Below the pieces are notes generated by a model. The model saw nothing but the letters and a program-made list of their open reading frames with translations, was not told where the DNA came from and did not search any database. A stretch of 64,000 bases of DNA from Crystallibacter degradans. Its GTDB lineage: Bacteria > Actinomycetota > Actinomycetes > Actinomycetales > Micrococcaceae. Of this stretch, positions 37,749-46,068 are shown one piece after another. Every line of letters begins with the position of its first letter. The first letter of the stretch is position 1. The stretch covers positions 62,001 to 126,000 of the forward strand of contig NZ_JABBCH010000005.1 of NCBI RefSeq assembly GCF_012952295.1, written 5' to 3'. The position numbers and the translations under genes were made by a program.

Positions 37749-38108
37749 TCAGTTCCAGAGGGTGGCGAGGGCTATGTTGAGCAGGGCCAGACCGCCTACT
37801 GCATGTGCCAGGCCGGTTGAGATGGGTTCATTGGCCTTGTACTTGCGGCGGCCGATGAAGGCCAGCACGCCGACAACGAGGGCGATGACGAGCTTGATGC
37901 CGAGCTTGACGTAGTTGGGGTCAGTGAAGTCATCGGGCATGGCCGGGATAAGTCCCATCATGATGACGCCGGTGATCAGTTGGAGCATGGCGCCGTCGAA
38001 CTGGCGCGGGTGGACGGTCGGCTTCTTCATGTTGCCGATCCAAATGCCCACGATCATGGCCGCACCTACGATGTGCAGAAAGACAAAAATGCTGTAAAGG
38101 ATCTCCAT
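37749..38108 (-). CDS. Small four-helix membrane protein of unknown function
   Basis: The 119-residue protein has four hydrophobic segments: about 2-24 (ILYSIFVFLHIVGAAMIVGIW), 42-56 (LITGVIMMGLIPAM), 66-85 (VKLGIKLVIALVVGVLAFIG) and 100-118. FLHIVGAAMIVG resembles the opening helix of small haem-protein-like integral membrane families, with a His in helix 1 and another in VHPRQFDG; this is only suggestive. Homologues are common in Micrococcales as uncharacterised proteins. ATG 38108 follows a TAAGCT -10 by 7 bases, so it is probably leaderless and transcribed alone. Confidence 0.75.
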   Translation of the reverse strand: MEILYSIFVFLHIVGAAMIVGIWIGNMKKPTVHPRQFDGAMLQLITGVIMMGLIPAMPDDFTDPNYVKLGIKLVIALVVGVLAFIGRRKYKANEPISTGLAHAVGGLALLNIALATLWN

Positions 38109-38115
38109 GGCATTT

Positions 38116-38121
38116 AGCTTA
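38116..38121 (-). promoter_or_regulatory. -10 element of the small membrane protein gene, leaderless
   Basis: On the - strand TAAGCT ends 7 bases before the ATG at 38108 (gap AAATGCC). Confidence 0.55.
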
Positions 38122-38220
38122 TCGGCTCTGAGCTGGGATTACGCCGCGCCACGGAGCAGCAGCAGCCAAACTTTCTACGAACTGTAGTAAGAACCCATCA
38201 GGACCATGGCCGTTAAGCCG

Positions 38221-38268
38221 ACGACGGCGGCGGGTGACGTTCGCTGGAACGCTACCCGCCGCCGTCGT
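38221..38268. terminator. Terminator downstream of sucB
   Basis: A perfect 15-bp stem, ACGACGGCGGCGGGT (38221-38235) with 38254-38268, and an 18-base loop that itself contains AACG/CGTT lies 13 bases after the sucB stop on the - strand. Its stem shares ACGACGGCGGCG with the terminator at 28152. Confidence 0.85.
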
Positions 38269-38281
38269 TGTCCAGATCCGG

Positions 38282-40054
38282 CTAGAGACCGAGGTCAGCT
38301 TCGAAGGCTCCCTCTTCCAGACGGGTGCGCAGCGTCTGCAGGAAGCGTCCTGCATCGGCGCCGTCGACCAGGCGGTGATCGTAGGTCAGCGACAGGTACA
38401 TCATGGAGCGGATGGCGATCGAGTCGTCGCCGTTCGCGTCGGAGACCACCACCGGGCGCTTGACGATCGCACCGGTGCCGAGGATTCCTACCTGCGGCTG
38501 GTTGATGATCGGGGTGTCGAACAGGGCACCCACGCTGCCGATGTTGGTGATGCTGAACGTGCCGCCGGACAGCTCGTCCGGGCCGATCTTGTTGGTCCGC
38601 GTGCGGTCCGCAACATCGGCAATCTTGCCGGCAAGACCGGCCAGGTTCAGGTTTCCGGCGTCGCTGATGACCGGCACGAGCAGGCCCTTGTCCGTGTCCA
38701 CTGCAATCGCCAGATGCTCGGCGTTGTGGTAGGTGATTTCCTGCTTCTCTTCGTCGTAAGAAGCGTTCAGCTTGGGGTGCTGCTTGAGCGCTTCCGCGAC
38801 TGCCTTGGCGATGAACGGCAGGAAGGTCAGCTTGGCGCCGTTCTGCTCCTGGAAGGAGTTCTTGGCCTTGGCACGAAGCTTGGCAACCTTGGTCATGTCC
38901 ACTTCGTGGACCTGCGTGAGCTGCGTGGAAACATCCAGCGACTCGCGCATGCGGCGGGCAATGACTTGGCGGATGCGCGGGGCCTTCTCCACCGTGCCGC
39001 GCTTGCCGGCACCGGCAGCACCCGGAGCGGACGCCGCGGCCTTGCCTGCCGACGGGGCGGCCTGGGCTTCAGGGGCCTTGGACGACTCGGCAGCGGAGAG
39101 CACGTCCTGCTTGCGGATACGCCCGCCGACACCCGTGCCCTTCACGGAGGACAGGTCGATGCTGTGCTGGTTGGCCAGCTTACGCACCAGCGGAGTCACG
39201 TACCCGGCGTCGGAACCGCCGGCAGCTTCGGCAGGCTCGGCCTGGGCGGGGGCTGCCGGTGCTTTCTCAGGAGCGGGGGGCGCTGCCTGCTTGGCGGGAG
39301 CTTCTTCCTTGGCCGGAGCGGGTTGTTCGACCGGCTCTTCGCGCTGCTGCGCAGGTGCGGCGGCAACGGGCTCGGCCTCTGCCGGAGCTGCCTGGGCGGG
39401 GGCGCCTGCGCCGGAGCCGATGACGGCCAGGACGGAGCCGACCTCGGCGGTCTCGTCCTCGTTCACCCGGATCTCCTGCAGCGTACCGGCTACCGGGGAG
39501 GGAATTTCGGTATCGACCTTGTCCGTGGAGACCTCAAGCAGCGGCTCGTCGACGGCTACCTCATCGCCGACCTGCTTCAGCCAACGGGTGACGGTGCCTT
39601 CGGTGACGCTTTCCCCCAGCGCGGGGAGCGTGACCTCGGTGCCCTCGCCCGAGCCGGACGCGCCCTTTGCGCCGGACTCGGCAGCCGGAGCAGCCTCCTG
39701 CTTCGGAGCCTCTTCGGCGGGAGCTTCCTGGGCCGGTGCCTCCTGAGCCGGAGCTTCCTGAGCCGGAGCTTCCTGAGCCGGAGCGGCCTCGGCCGGGGCA
39801 GCATCGCCGGAACCTGAACCGTCGCCGATGCGGACCAGCGCGGCGCCGACGTCCGCAGTTTCGTCTTCGGCGACGAGGATTTCCTCGATGACACCCGCAA
39901 CCGGGGACGGGATCTCGGTATCGACCTTGTCGGTGGAAACTTCGAGCAGGGGCTCGTCTACTTCTACCCGGTCACCGACCTGCTTCAGCCAGCGGGTAAC
40001 GGTACCTTCGGTGACACTTTCACCGAGGGCGGGCAAGTTCACGGTTTCAGACAT
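38282..40054 (-). CDS. sucB: Dihydrolipoyllysine acyltransferase E2 with two lipoyl domains
   Basis: The 590-residue E2 has two lipoyl domains, each with [14 protein letters not shown] (first lipoyl-Lys 43; second near 181). They are joined by long Ala/Pro/Glu/Gln-rich linkers. An E3/E1-binding domain ([20 protein letters not shown]) and the catalytic core follow, ending with [16 protein letters not shown], which carries the His-Asp catalytic motif. Automated names call this the succinyltransferase of 2-oxoglutarate dehydrogenase. In mycobacteria the orthologous DlaT serves pyruvate dehydrogenase, so the 2-oxoacid is uncertain. ATG 40054 follows AAGGAG; a TAAGCT -10 is at 40124-40129. lpd lies just upstream. 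Confidence 0.93.
   Translation of the reverse strand: MSETVNLPALGESVTEGTVTRWLKQVGDRVEVDEPLLEVSTDKVDTEIPSPVAGVIEEILVAEDETADVGAALVRIGDGSGSGDAAPAEAAPAQEAPAQEAPAQEAPAQEAPAEEAPKQEAAPAAESGAKGASGSGEGTEVTLPALGESVTEGTVTRWLKQVGDEVAVDEPLLEVSTDKVDTEIPSPVAGTLQEIRVNEDETAEVGSVLAVIGSGAGAPAQAAPAEAEPVAAAPAQQREEPVEQPAPAKEEAPAKQAAPPAPEKAPAAPAQAEPAEAAGGSDAGYVTPLVRKLANQHSIDLSSVKGTGVGGRIRKQDVLSAAESSKAPEAQAAPSAGKAAASAPGAAGAGKRGTVEKAPRIRQVIARRMRESLDVSTQLTQVHEVDMTKVAKLRAKAKNSFQEQNGAKLTFLPFIAKAVAEALKQHPKLNASYDEEKQEITYHNAEHLAIAVDTDKGLLVPVISDAGNLNLAGLAGKIADVADRTRTNKIGPDELSGGTFSITNIGSVGALFDTPIINQPQVGILGTGAIVKRPVVVSDANGDDSIAIRSMMYLSLTYDHRLVDGADAGRFLQTLRTRLEEGAFEADLGL
39720..39784. repeat. 15-base tandem repeat in the sucB linker
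   Basis: About four copies of a 15-base unit (GAGCCGGAGCTTCCT on +) encode the QEAPA pentapeptide repeat between the lipoyl domains. Copy number is likely to vary between strains. Confidence 0.8.
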
Positions 40055-40173
40055 TTCGTCCCCGTTCTCCTTAAATCTGTTTTCTCCGGTCCAGCTCTGG
40101 TCGGGCTGGGGAATCTGGTTTTGAGCTTAGTGCACCCCGCCTCAGGACGGAGCGCACTAAACCGGGGGTATGG

Positions 40174-41556
40174 CTAACCGTGAAGCGGCCGGCCGGCGAG
40201 GGCCATGGCGGCCTCGCCGAGGGCTTCGTTCTGGGTCGGGTGTGCGTGGATCAGGGCAGCGACGTCCTCGGGGTAGGCTTCCCAGCTCACGATCAGCTGC
40301 GCTTCACCGATCTGCTCGCCGATGCGGCCGCCGATCATGTGCATGCCGACGATGGGGCCATCCTTCTGGCGGACCATCTTGATGATGCCGCTGGTGCCGA
40401 GGATGGAGCTCTTGCCGTTGCCGGCCAGGTTGTACTCGGCGGTTTCGACGTTCTCCTTGCCGAACTTCTCTTCAGCCTGCGGCTGGTTGAGCCCAACGGA
40501 GGCGATCTCGGGCTCGCAGAAAGTGACCTTCGGGATATTGATGTCTTCAACGATGGCCGGGTTGTTGCCGGCGATTTCCTCGGCGACGAAGATGCCCTGC
40601 TGGAACCCGCGGTGGGCCAGCTGGACACCGGGAACGATGTCGCCGACGGCGTAGATGTTGCCGACGCCGGTGTGGCAGCGCTCATCGGTGATGACGAATC
40701 CGCGGTCCACGGTGAGGCCGGCTTCCTCGAAGCCCAGGCCCGACGTGGTCGCACCGCGGCCAACGGCCACGAGCAGCAGGTCGCCGTCGAAAGTCTTGCC
40801 GTCGGCGAGGGTGACGACAACGCCGTCGTCGTTCTGCTCTACCTTTTCGAAGAAGACGCCGGTGTTGGACTTGATGCCGCGCTTCTTGAAGGAACGCTCC
40901 AGGACCTTGATGATCGACGGGTCCTCGTTCGGAACCAGCGAGGGCAGCCCTTCGACGATGGTGACATCCACGCCGAACGACTTCCAGACGGAGGCAAATT
41001 CGACCCCGATGACGCCGCCGCCGAGGATGACTGCCTTCTTCGGCAGCTCCGTCATTTCCAGCGCTTCGTCGGAGGTGATGACCTTGCCGCCGATCTCAAG
41101 GCCGGGCAAGGTCTTCGAGTAGGAACCGGTGGCCAGAATGATGTTCTTGCCCGTGTAGGTGGTGCCGTTGACCTCGACGGTGTCTTTACCGGTGAGCTTG
41201 CCCTCACCCTCGATGACGGTGATGCCCTTCATCTTGATCAGACCGCTCAGACCCTTGAACTTGCCGGCGACGATGCCGTCCTTGTAGGCCTTTACAGCGT
41301 TCATGTCGATCGAATCCAAGGTCACGTTCACGCCGTACTTGGCGGAATCGCGCGCGTGGTCGGCCAACTCAGCGGAGTGCAGCAGCGCCTTCGTGGGAAT
41401 GCAGCCGTTGTGCAGACAGGTGCCACCCAGCTTGCCCTTTTCAACCAGGCCTACGGTGAAACCCAGCTGTACGGCACGCAAAGCGGCGGCATATCCACCG
41501 CTGCCGCCGCCGAGTACCAGGATGTCGAATTCTTGCGCAGTTGCCGAATCGGCCAC
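40174..41556 (-). CDS. lpdA: Dihydrolipoyl dehydrogenase (E3)
   Basis: E3 reoxidises the dihydrolipoyl groups of 2-oxoacid dehydrogenase complexes with FAD and NAD+. The 460-residue protein has the FAD motif DILVLGGGSGGYAAALRA, the redox disulfide GGTCLHNGCIPTKALLH, the NAD motif KAVILGGGVIGVEFASVW, and the C-terminal HAHPTQNEALGEA with the catalytic His-Glu. GTG 41556 is chosen because GAGGGAG lies 6 bases upstream; an in-frame ATG at 41595 would add 13 unconserved residues. It is 119 bases upstream of sucB on the same strand, so they may be co-transcribed, although sucB has its own candidate -10. Confidence 0.94.
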   Translation of the reverse strand: MADSATAQEFDILVLGGGSGGYAAALRAVQLGFTVGLVEKGKLGGTCLHNGCIPTKALLHSAELADHARDSAKYGVNVTLDSIDMNAVKAYKDGIVAGKFKGLSGLIKMKGITVIEGEGKLTGKDTVEVNGTTYTGKNIILATGSYSKTLPGLEIGGKVITSDEALEMTELPKKAVILGGGVIGVEFASVWKSFGVDVTIVEGLPSLVPNEDPSIIKVLERSFKKRGIKSNTGVFFEKVEQNDDGVVVTLADGKTFDGDLLLVAVGRGATTSGLGFEEAGLTVDRGFVITDERCHTGVGNIYAVGDIVPGVQLAHRGFQQGIFVAEEIAGNNPAIVEDINIPKVTFCEPEIASVGLNQPQAEEKFGKENVETAEYNLAGNGKSSILGTSGIIKMVRQKDGPIVGMHMIGGRIGEQIGEAQLIVSWEAYPEDVAALIHAHPTQNEALGEAAMALAGRPLHG

Positions 41557-41680
41557 GTGAACGCTCCCTCGGGGTGTCAGGACGTGCGTCCGCACGTCGA
41601 CTTTGATTGGGTGAAGTGAATTTCTAGGTGTTTTCTGATCACCTTAGCGTCACCCAGCTACCATCATCTACTTGGTGAAG

Positions 41681-41712
41681 GTGAATCCGGACCGCAATGT
41701 GCGCGGATTCAC
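41681..41712. terminator. Possible terminator after pepA
   Basis: A perfect 9-bp stem (GTGAATCCG arm, 41681-41689 with 41704-41712) and 14-base loop lies in the 212-base gap between pepA and lpdA on the - strand. It would separate the two transcripts. Confidence 0.5.
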
Positions 41713-41768
41713 TCCACCGTGTGATTGACGGCTAGATGCGGGGTGACGCCTGCAAAAGGTGACCCGCT

Positions 41769-43298
41769 TTAACGGGCTCTTGCCACCACGTCTTCCGCAT
41801 AAGCTACCAGCGTCCGGACGGCGACGCCGGTACCTTCCTTCGGCGTGTAGCCGTACGCCGCGCCCTCGTTGAATGCGGGGCCGGCAATGTCCAGGTGCGC
41901 CCACGGGATCTTTTCCCCATTGACTTCGCCGACGAATTCGCGCAGGAAGATGGCCGCCGTGAGCATGCCGCCGAACTTTTCGCCCATATTGGCCAGATCG
42001 GCCACCGGCGAATCCAGGCTGGAGCGCAATTCCTCGGGCAGGGGCATCGGCCAAAACAACTCGCCCGCCCGGTCCGCTGCAGCCTTGACTGCATCCCGCA
42101 CACCGTCCTCGCCCATCACGGCGGAAACCCGGCTGCCGAGCGCAACCATCTGGGCACCGGTCAGCGTGGCGACGTCGATCAGCGCATCCGGCGCCTCCTC
42201 GCTCGCCGCAGCGAGGCCGTCGGCCATCACGAGCCGCCCTTCGGCGTCGGTATTGAGGATTTCGACCGTCTTGCCGCCGTACACCGTCATGACGTCCGAT
42301 GGCCGCTGGGCGTGCCCCGACGGCATGTTCTCGGCCAGGCACAGCCAGGCGGTGACCTTGACCGGCAGGCCCAGTTCGGCAATGGCCAGCAAAGCATTAA
42401 GTACGACGGCGGCCCCCGCCATATCGCACTTCATCGTCACCATCCCGTTGGCCGGCTTAAGCGACAGACCGCCGGAGTCGAAGGTGATGCCTTTGCCGAC
42501 GAAGGCGAGTTTGATCTTCGCCCGGGCAGGGGAGTACTCCACCTTGACCATGCGCGGCGGACGGGCAGAGCCCTTGCCGACGCCCACGAGTCCGCCGAAG
42601 CCTTCGCTTTCCAGCTTTTTCTCATCCATCACGGTCACCTTTACCGGCAGATCCTTCGCCAGCGCCGTGGCGGCATCGGCGAACGTTTCCGGATAGAGGT
42701 GGCTCGGCGGCTGGTTGACCAGGGTGCGGGTGGCATTGACTGCACGGCCGATGATCTGCGCACGTTTGACGGCTGCAGTCACGGTCTTTTCGCCTGCCGC
42801 AGGGCTCAGCACGGTGACCGTCTCGATGTGTTCGGGCCGTTTCCCGGAGTGGGAGCCGCTGCGGTGTTCGTTGTATGAGTAGGCGCCCAGCGCCGCGCCT
42901 TCTGCCACGGCAGCCGCGGCGGCCGGTGTCTCGGCAGGCAGGGCCAGGGCCACACTGGAGATCCCGCCGAGCTGGCGCACCGCCGATCCGGCGGCCCGGC
43001 GAAGGGTTTCCTCGGACGGGGGGAGACCATCTTCCATCTTCCCCAGACCGGTCAAGACCAGGATTTCGGCATTGAGCTCCGGCAGGCCAGGCAGTCTGCG
43101 GACTTCATCGGTGGCGCCGGTGATGCCCAGTACCGCCAAGGAGTCGTTCAGTGCCTGGGCTGCTTTGCCATGGAGCGGACTGCCCACCAGGACTGGCCCG
43201 GATGAATCTTGGGCCACCCCCACCACCAGTGCATCGCACTGGATCTTTCGGACGTCCTTGGCCGTGGCATTGATCCTGGGCTCGGTGGTTCTGATCAC
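41769..43298 (-). CDS. pepA: Leucyl aminopeptidase, M17 family
   Basis: This is a cytoplasmic two-metal aminopeptidase of 509 residues. The N-terminal macro-like domain is followed by the catalytic domain with KLAFVGKGITFDSGGLSLKP (metal Lys and Asp), MKCDMAGAA (Asp) and the family signature NTDAEGRLVMADGL (Asp, Glu, catalytic Arg). In mycobacteria the same gene (pepB) lies next to dlaT, as here. The GTG start at 43298 has only a distant GAGG, so the start is less sure. It could act downstream of tricorn in peptide recycling, by inference. Confidence 0.95.
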   Translation of the reverse strand: MIRTTEPRINATAKDVRKIQCDALVVGVAQDSSGPVLVGSPLHGKAAQALNDSLAVLGITGATDEVRRLPGLPELNAEILVLTGLGKMEDGLPPSEETLRRAAGSAVRQLGGISSVALALPAETPAAAAAVAEGAALGAYSYNEHRSGSHSGKRPEHIETVTVLSPAAGEKTVTAAVKRAQIIGRAVNATRTLVNQPPSHLYPETFADAATALAKDLPVKVTVMDEKKLESEGFGGLVGVGKGSARPPRMVKVEYSPARAKIKLAFVGKGITFDSGGLSLKPANGMVTMKCDMAGAAVVLNALLAIAELGLPVKVTAWLCLAENMPSGHAQRPSDVMTVYGGKTVEILNTDAEGRLVMADGLAAASEEAPDALIDVATLTGAQMVALGSRVSAVMGEDGVRDAVKAAADRAGELFWPMPLPEELRSSLDSPVADLANMGEKFGGMLTAAIFLREFVGEVNGEKIPWAHLDIAGPAFNEGAAYGYTPKEGTGVAVRTLVAYAEDVVARAR

Positions 43299-43561
43299 GA
43301 AGTGCTGACCTCACTTGTCTTGAGTAGGAGTCCGGCGGGCCAACCCCGGCCGATGCGTCCATTCGTAGCGTTGTGTCTACAGTAGTCCGTAGAGGCTTTG
43401 ATGCGCCGGAACCTGACGGAACGGCGCTGATTCCGATGCGGGCAGCTCCGGTTCCGGCCGCTTCGGCAGAGCCACGGAATTATTTCGCCAGCGGCTGCGC
43501 TGATACAAAAGATAGTTGCGCCAGTGTGCGCCCAATCCGACCAATCAGAACGGAGGACAGG

Positions 43562-44509
43562 ATGCTCGATGCTAATTCATTGTTCAGCACAAATGCCGAA
43601 CTGATTGGTTCGCCGGAATTGCGTGGTCTCAACCTGGTCATGGGGTTTACCGGAATTGCCGAAGCCGGCCATGTGGTGTCCCAACTCGCGGAAGAACTGC
43701 TGGAGCAGTTGGATTCCGAACTCATTGCGTCCTTCGATGCGGACCAGCTCATCGACTACCGGAGCCAGCGGCCGCAGATTTCCTTTGTGGGCGACCATTT
43801 CACAGACTACGAGCGGCCGAAGATCGAGCTGTACCGGTTGCACGACGGGATGGGCCAGCCGTTTCTCCTCCTGACTGGTGCCGAGCCGGATTTGCAGTGG
43901 GAACGCTTCACGCGCGCCGTGATCGCCCTGGTGGAAAGGCTTGAAGTCCGGCTGGTGACGTGGGTGCAGGCGCTCCCCATGCCCGTGCCCCACACCCGTC
44001 CGCTCGGTGTGACGGTCCACGGAAACCGGCCGGAGCTCATTGACGGTATTACGGCTTGGAAGCCAACCGCCCAGCTGCAGGCAGCCATCGGTCCCCTGCT
44101 GGAGGTGCGCTTGATTGAAGCCGGGCACGATGTCACGGGTTATTCCGTCCACGTCCCGCACTACCTAGCCGAGGCGGAGTATCCGCAGGCTGCCGTGACG
44201 GCGATGGAGTATCTGGGCGCAGCTGCTTCGCTGGTCCTGCCCAGCGACCGGTTGCGCGAGACCGGCCGCGAGGTGGAGGCTCAAATAGCGCGGCAGGTTG
44301 ATGAATCTGTCGAAGTCCAGCACGTGGTTAGCAAACTGGAAAAGCGCTACGACAAGTACGCCGAACACGAGACGCGTCGCTCACTGCTGACCAAGGATAA
44401 TGACGAGCTTCCGGATGCCGAAGAGCTCGGTGCCGAAGTAGAAGCCTTCCTCGCCGGCCTTCCGGATACGCACCGCGGTCCTGAACCGGGCGCTGACTCC
44501 ACCGACTGA
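43562..44509 (+). CDS. PAC2-family protein (proteasome assembly chaperone-like)
   Basis: The 315-residue protein matches the PAC2 domain family: NLVMGFTGIAEAGHVVSQLAEELLEQL, YRSQRPQISFVGDHFTDY, and QPFLLLTGAEPDLQWERF. A C-terminal helical region ends EELGAEVEAFLAGLPDTHRG. PAC2 proteins resemble eukaryotic proteasome assembly chaperones and occur widely in actinobacteria that carry a 20S proteasome; their bacterial role is unproven. ATG 43562 has GGAGG 6 bases upstream. The in-frame extension to 43373 has no family similarity and is rejected. No proteasome genes are in this window. Confidence 0.85.
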   Translation: MLDANSLFSTNAELIGSPELRGLNLVMGFTGIAEAGHVVSQLAEELLEQLDSELIASFDADQLIDYRSQRPQISFVGDHFTDYERPKIELYRLHDGMGQPFLLLTGAEPDLQWERFTRAVIALVERLEVRLVTWVQALPMPVPHTRPLGVTVHGNRPELIDGITAWKPTAQLQAAIGPLLEVRLIEAGHDVTGYSVHVPHYLAEAEYPQAAVTAMEYLGAAASLVLPSDRLRETGREVEAQIARQVDESVEVQHVVSKLEKRYDKYAEHETRRSLLTKDNDELPDAEELGAEVEAFLAGLPDTHRGPEPGADSTD

Positions 44510-44560
44510 GGCGCGTTCGGTAATTAGTCTTCTGCCCGGAGCGCATCAATAATAAGAGGC

Positions 44561-45913
44561 ATGGATACGCGGCGCGCCTGGTGGATATGGGGAACAGGCG
44601 TCTTCGCCTACCTCGTCGCCATCACCCAGCGCACCTCCTTTGGGGTCGCTGGCTTGCACGCCACTGAACGCTTTGATGCCACCGCCGCGGCGCTGTCCAC
44701 GTTCACCGTGGTGCAGCTCCTGGTCTACGCAAGCCTGCAGATCCCCGTGGGTCTTATGGTGGACAGGTTCGGACCTCGGTTCATGATTACCGGAGGTGCA
44801 GTTCTGATGTGCGCTGGCCAGGTTCAGCTCGCATTTGCTTCCTCCGTTCCGGAAGGGCTGGCCGGCCGACTGCTGGTGGGCGCCGGTGACGCGATGACCT
44901 TTGTCTCGGTGCTGCGGCTGCTGCCGATCTGGTTCAGCGGAAAACGTATCCCTTTGCTTACCCAGCTCACCGGGCAGCTGGGGCAACTGGGCCAGCTGCT
45001 CAGCGTTATTCCATTCGTGGCCCTGCTGAATCTGCAAGGCTGGCAGACTGCGTTCCTCTCTGTGGCCGCTCTGTCGGTTTTATCCGTCGTCCTAGCGGCT
45101 ACTGTCATCCGCAATTTCCCCTCCGGGGTGGAGCAGGACCTGCCGCCCACACTTCGGCAGACCGGTGTCTCTCTGGCGCAGGCTTGGAAACAACCGGGGA
45201 CGCAGCTGGGGCTTTGGTCGCATTTCACGGTGCAGTTTGCCGGGAACGTATTTATCCTGACCTGGGGATTTCCATTCCTGGTTTCCGGTCAGGGACTGGA
45301 ACCGACTGCAGCTTCGGCCCTGATGACTGTCTTCGTGGCGGTGGCATTATGCAGTGGCCCGTTTTTCGGACGGTGGGTTGCCCGCCATCCGCTCCGCCGT
45401 TCCTCGCTCGTACTGCTGATCATTGCCGCGACGGCGGCCGCCTGGCTAGCCGTATTGCTGTATCCCGGGAGGGCGCCTTTCTGGCTGCTGGTCGTGCTGG
45501 TTCTCGTCCTGGCGGTAGGCGGCCCGGGGTCGATGATCGCCTTCGACTTCGCCCGGACGTTCAATCCGGTCAGCCGGGCCGGTACCGCAACCGGAATTGT
45601 CAACGTCGGCGGTTTTGTCTCCGCGCTGCTCGTGATGTTCTGCGTTGGAGTGGTGCTGGATGCGCTGTATGCCAGCGGTTACTCGCAGGGGGAGCTCTAC
45701 GCCCTGGACTCGTTCCGTATTGCCTTGAGCGTTCAGTTCCTGTTCCTGGCTGGCGGCACCGCTGCCATCCTGTCCATCCGCAGGAGGGTCAGAGCCAAAA
45801 TGTCTGCAGAGGGCCAGGATGTGCCGCCGCTGCGGGTAGCACTGGCCCGACAACGCCAGCTGCGCAAACAACGCCGGGACCGCCGCCGCGATGCCGGCGC
45901 CGGCCGGCGCTAA
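44561..45913 (+). CDS. Major facilitator superfamily transporter
   Basis: The 450-residue protein has about twelve membrane segments. MVDRFGPRFMITGGA is the loop 2-3 MFS signature (D-R-x-G-x-R type), and MIAFDFARTFNPVSRAGTATGIVNVGG resembles the equivalent part of the C-half. The C-terminal tail is very basic (RQLRKQRRDRRRDAGAGRR). It is likely a sugar-phosphate or organic-anion type MFS carrier, but the substrate cannot be read from sequence. ATG 44561 follows AGAGG closely, and an AATAAT ends 7 bases upstream, so a leaderless start is also possible. It follows the PAC2 gene by 51 bases. Confidence 0.85.
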   Translation: MDTRRAWWIWGTGVFAYLVAITQRTSFGVAGLHATERFDATAAALSTFTVVQLLVYASLQIPVGLMVDRFGPRFMITGGAVLMCAGQVQLAFASSVPEGLAGRLLVGAGDAMTFVSVLRLLPIWFSGKRIPLLTQLTGQLGQLGQLLSVIPFVALLNLQGWQTAFLSVAALSVLSVVLAATVIRNFPSGVEQDLPPTLRQTGVSLAQAWKQPGTQLGLWSHFTVQFAGNVFILTWGFPFLVSGQGLEPTAASALMTVFVAVALCSGPFFGRWVARHPLRRSSLVLLIIAATAAAWLAVLLYPGRAPFWLLVVLVLVLAVGGPGSMIAFDFARTFNPVSRAGTATGIVNVGGFVSALLVMFCVGVVLDALYASGYSQGELYALDSFRIALSVQFLFLAGGTAAILSIRRRVRAKMSAEGQDVPPLRVALARQRQLRKQRRDRRRDAGAGRR

Positions 45914-46068
45914 AGCACAGACGCACACCGGATGTGACCCAACGGCTCCTGTACGGCGTGCATCCGGTCCGCATGGCCCTTCCTCCACAAGCGGAGCACG
46001 ATGCCGGCTGCTCCACATCGCGCTGTGGATCTCTGGCTGACGGCATCGGGCCCGGCCAGATTGGGGGA

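Noticed and set aside
39720-39784. Tandem repeat considered as a CRISPR-like array
   Set aside because: The 15-base units are contiguous without spacers and stay in frame as QEAPA repeats in the E2 linker.
38234-39817. 527-residue open frame on + opposite sucB
   Set aside because: Composition (His/Gly/Arg-rich, low complexity) reflects the complement of the E2 linkers; no start signals.
45184-46068. N-terminal 295-codon extension of the DUF4192 frame
   Set aside because: It overlaps the MFS gene in another frame. Family similarity begins only at ATG 46069.
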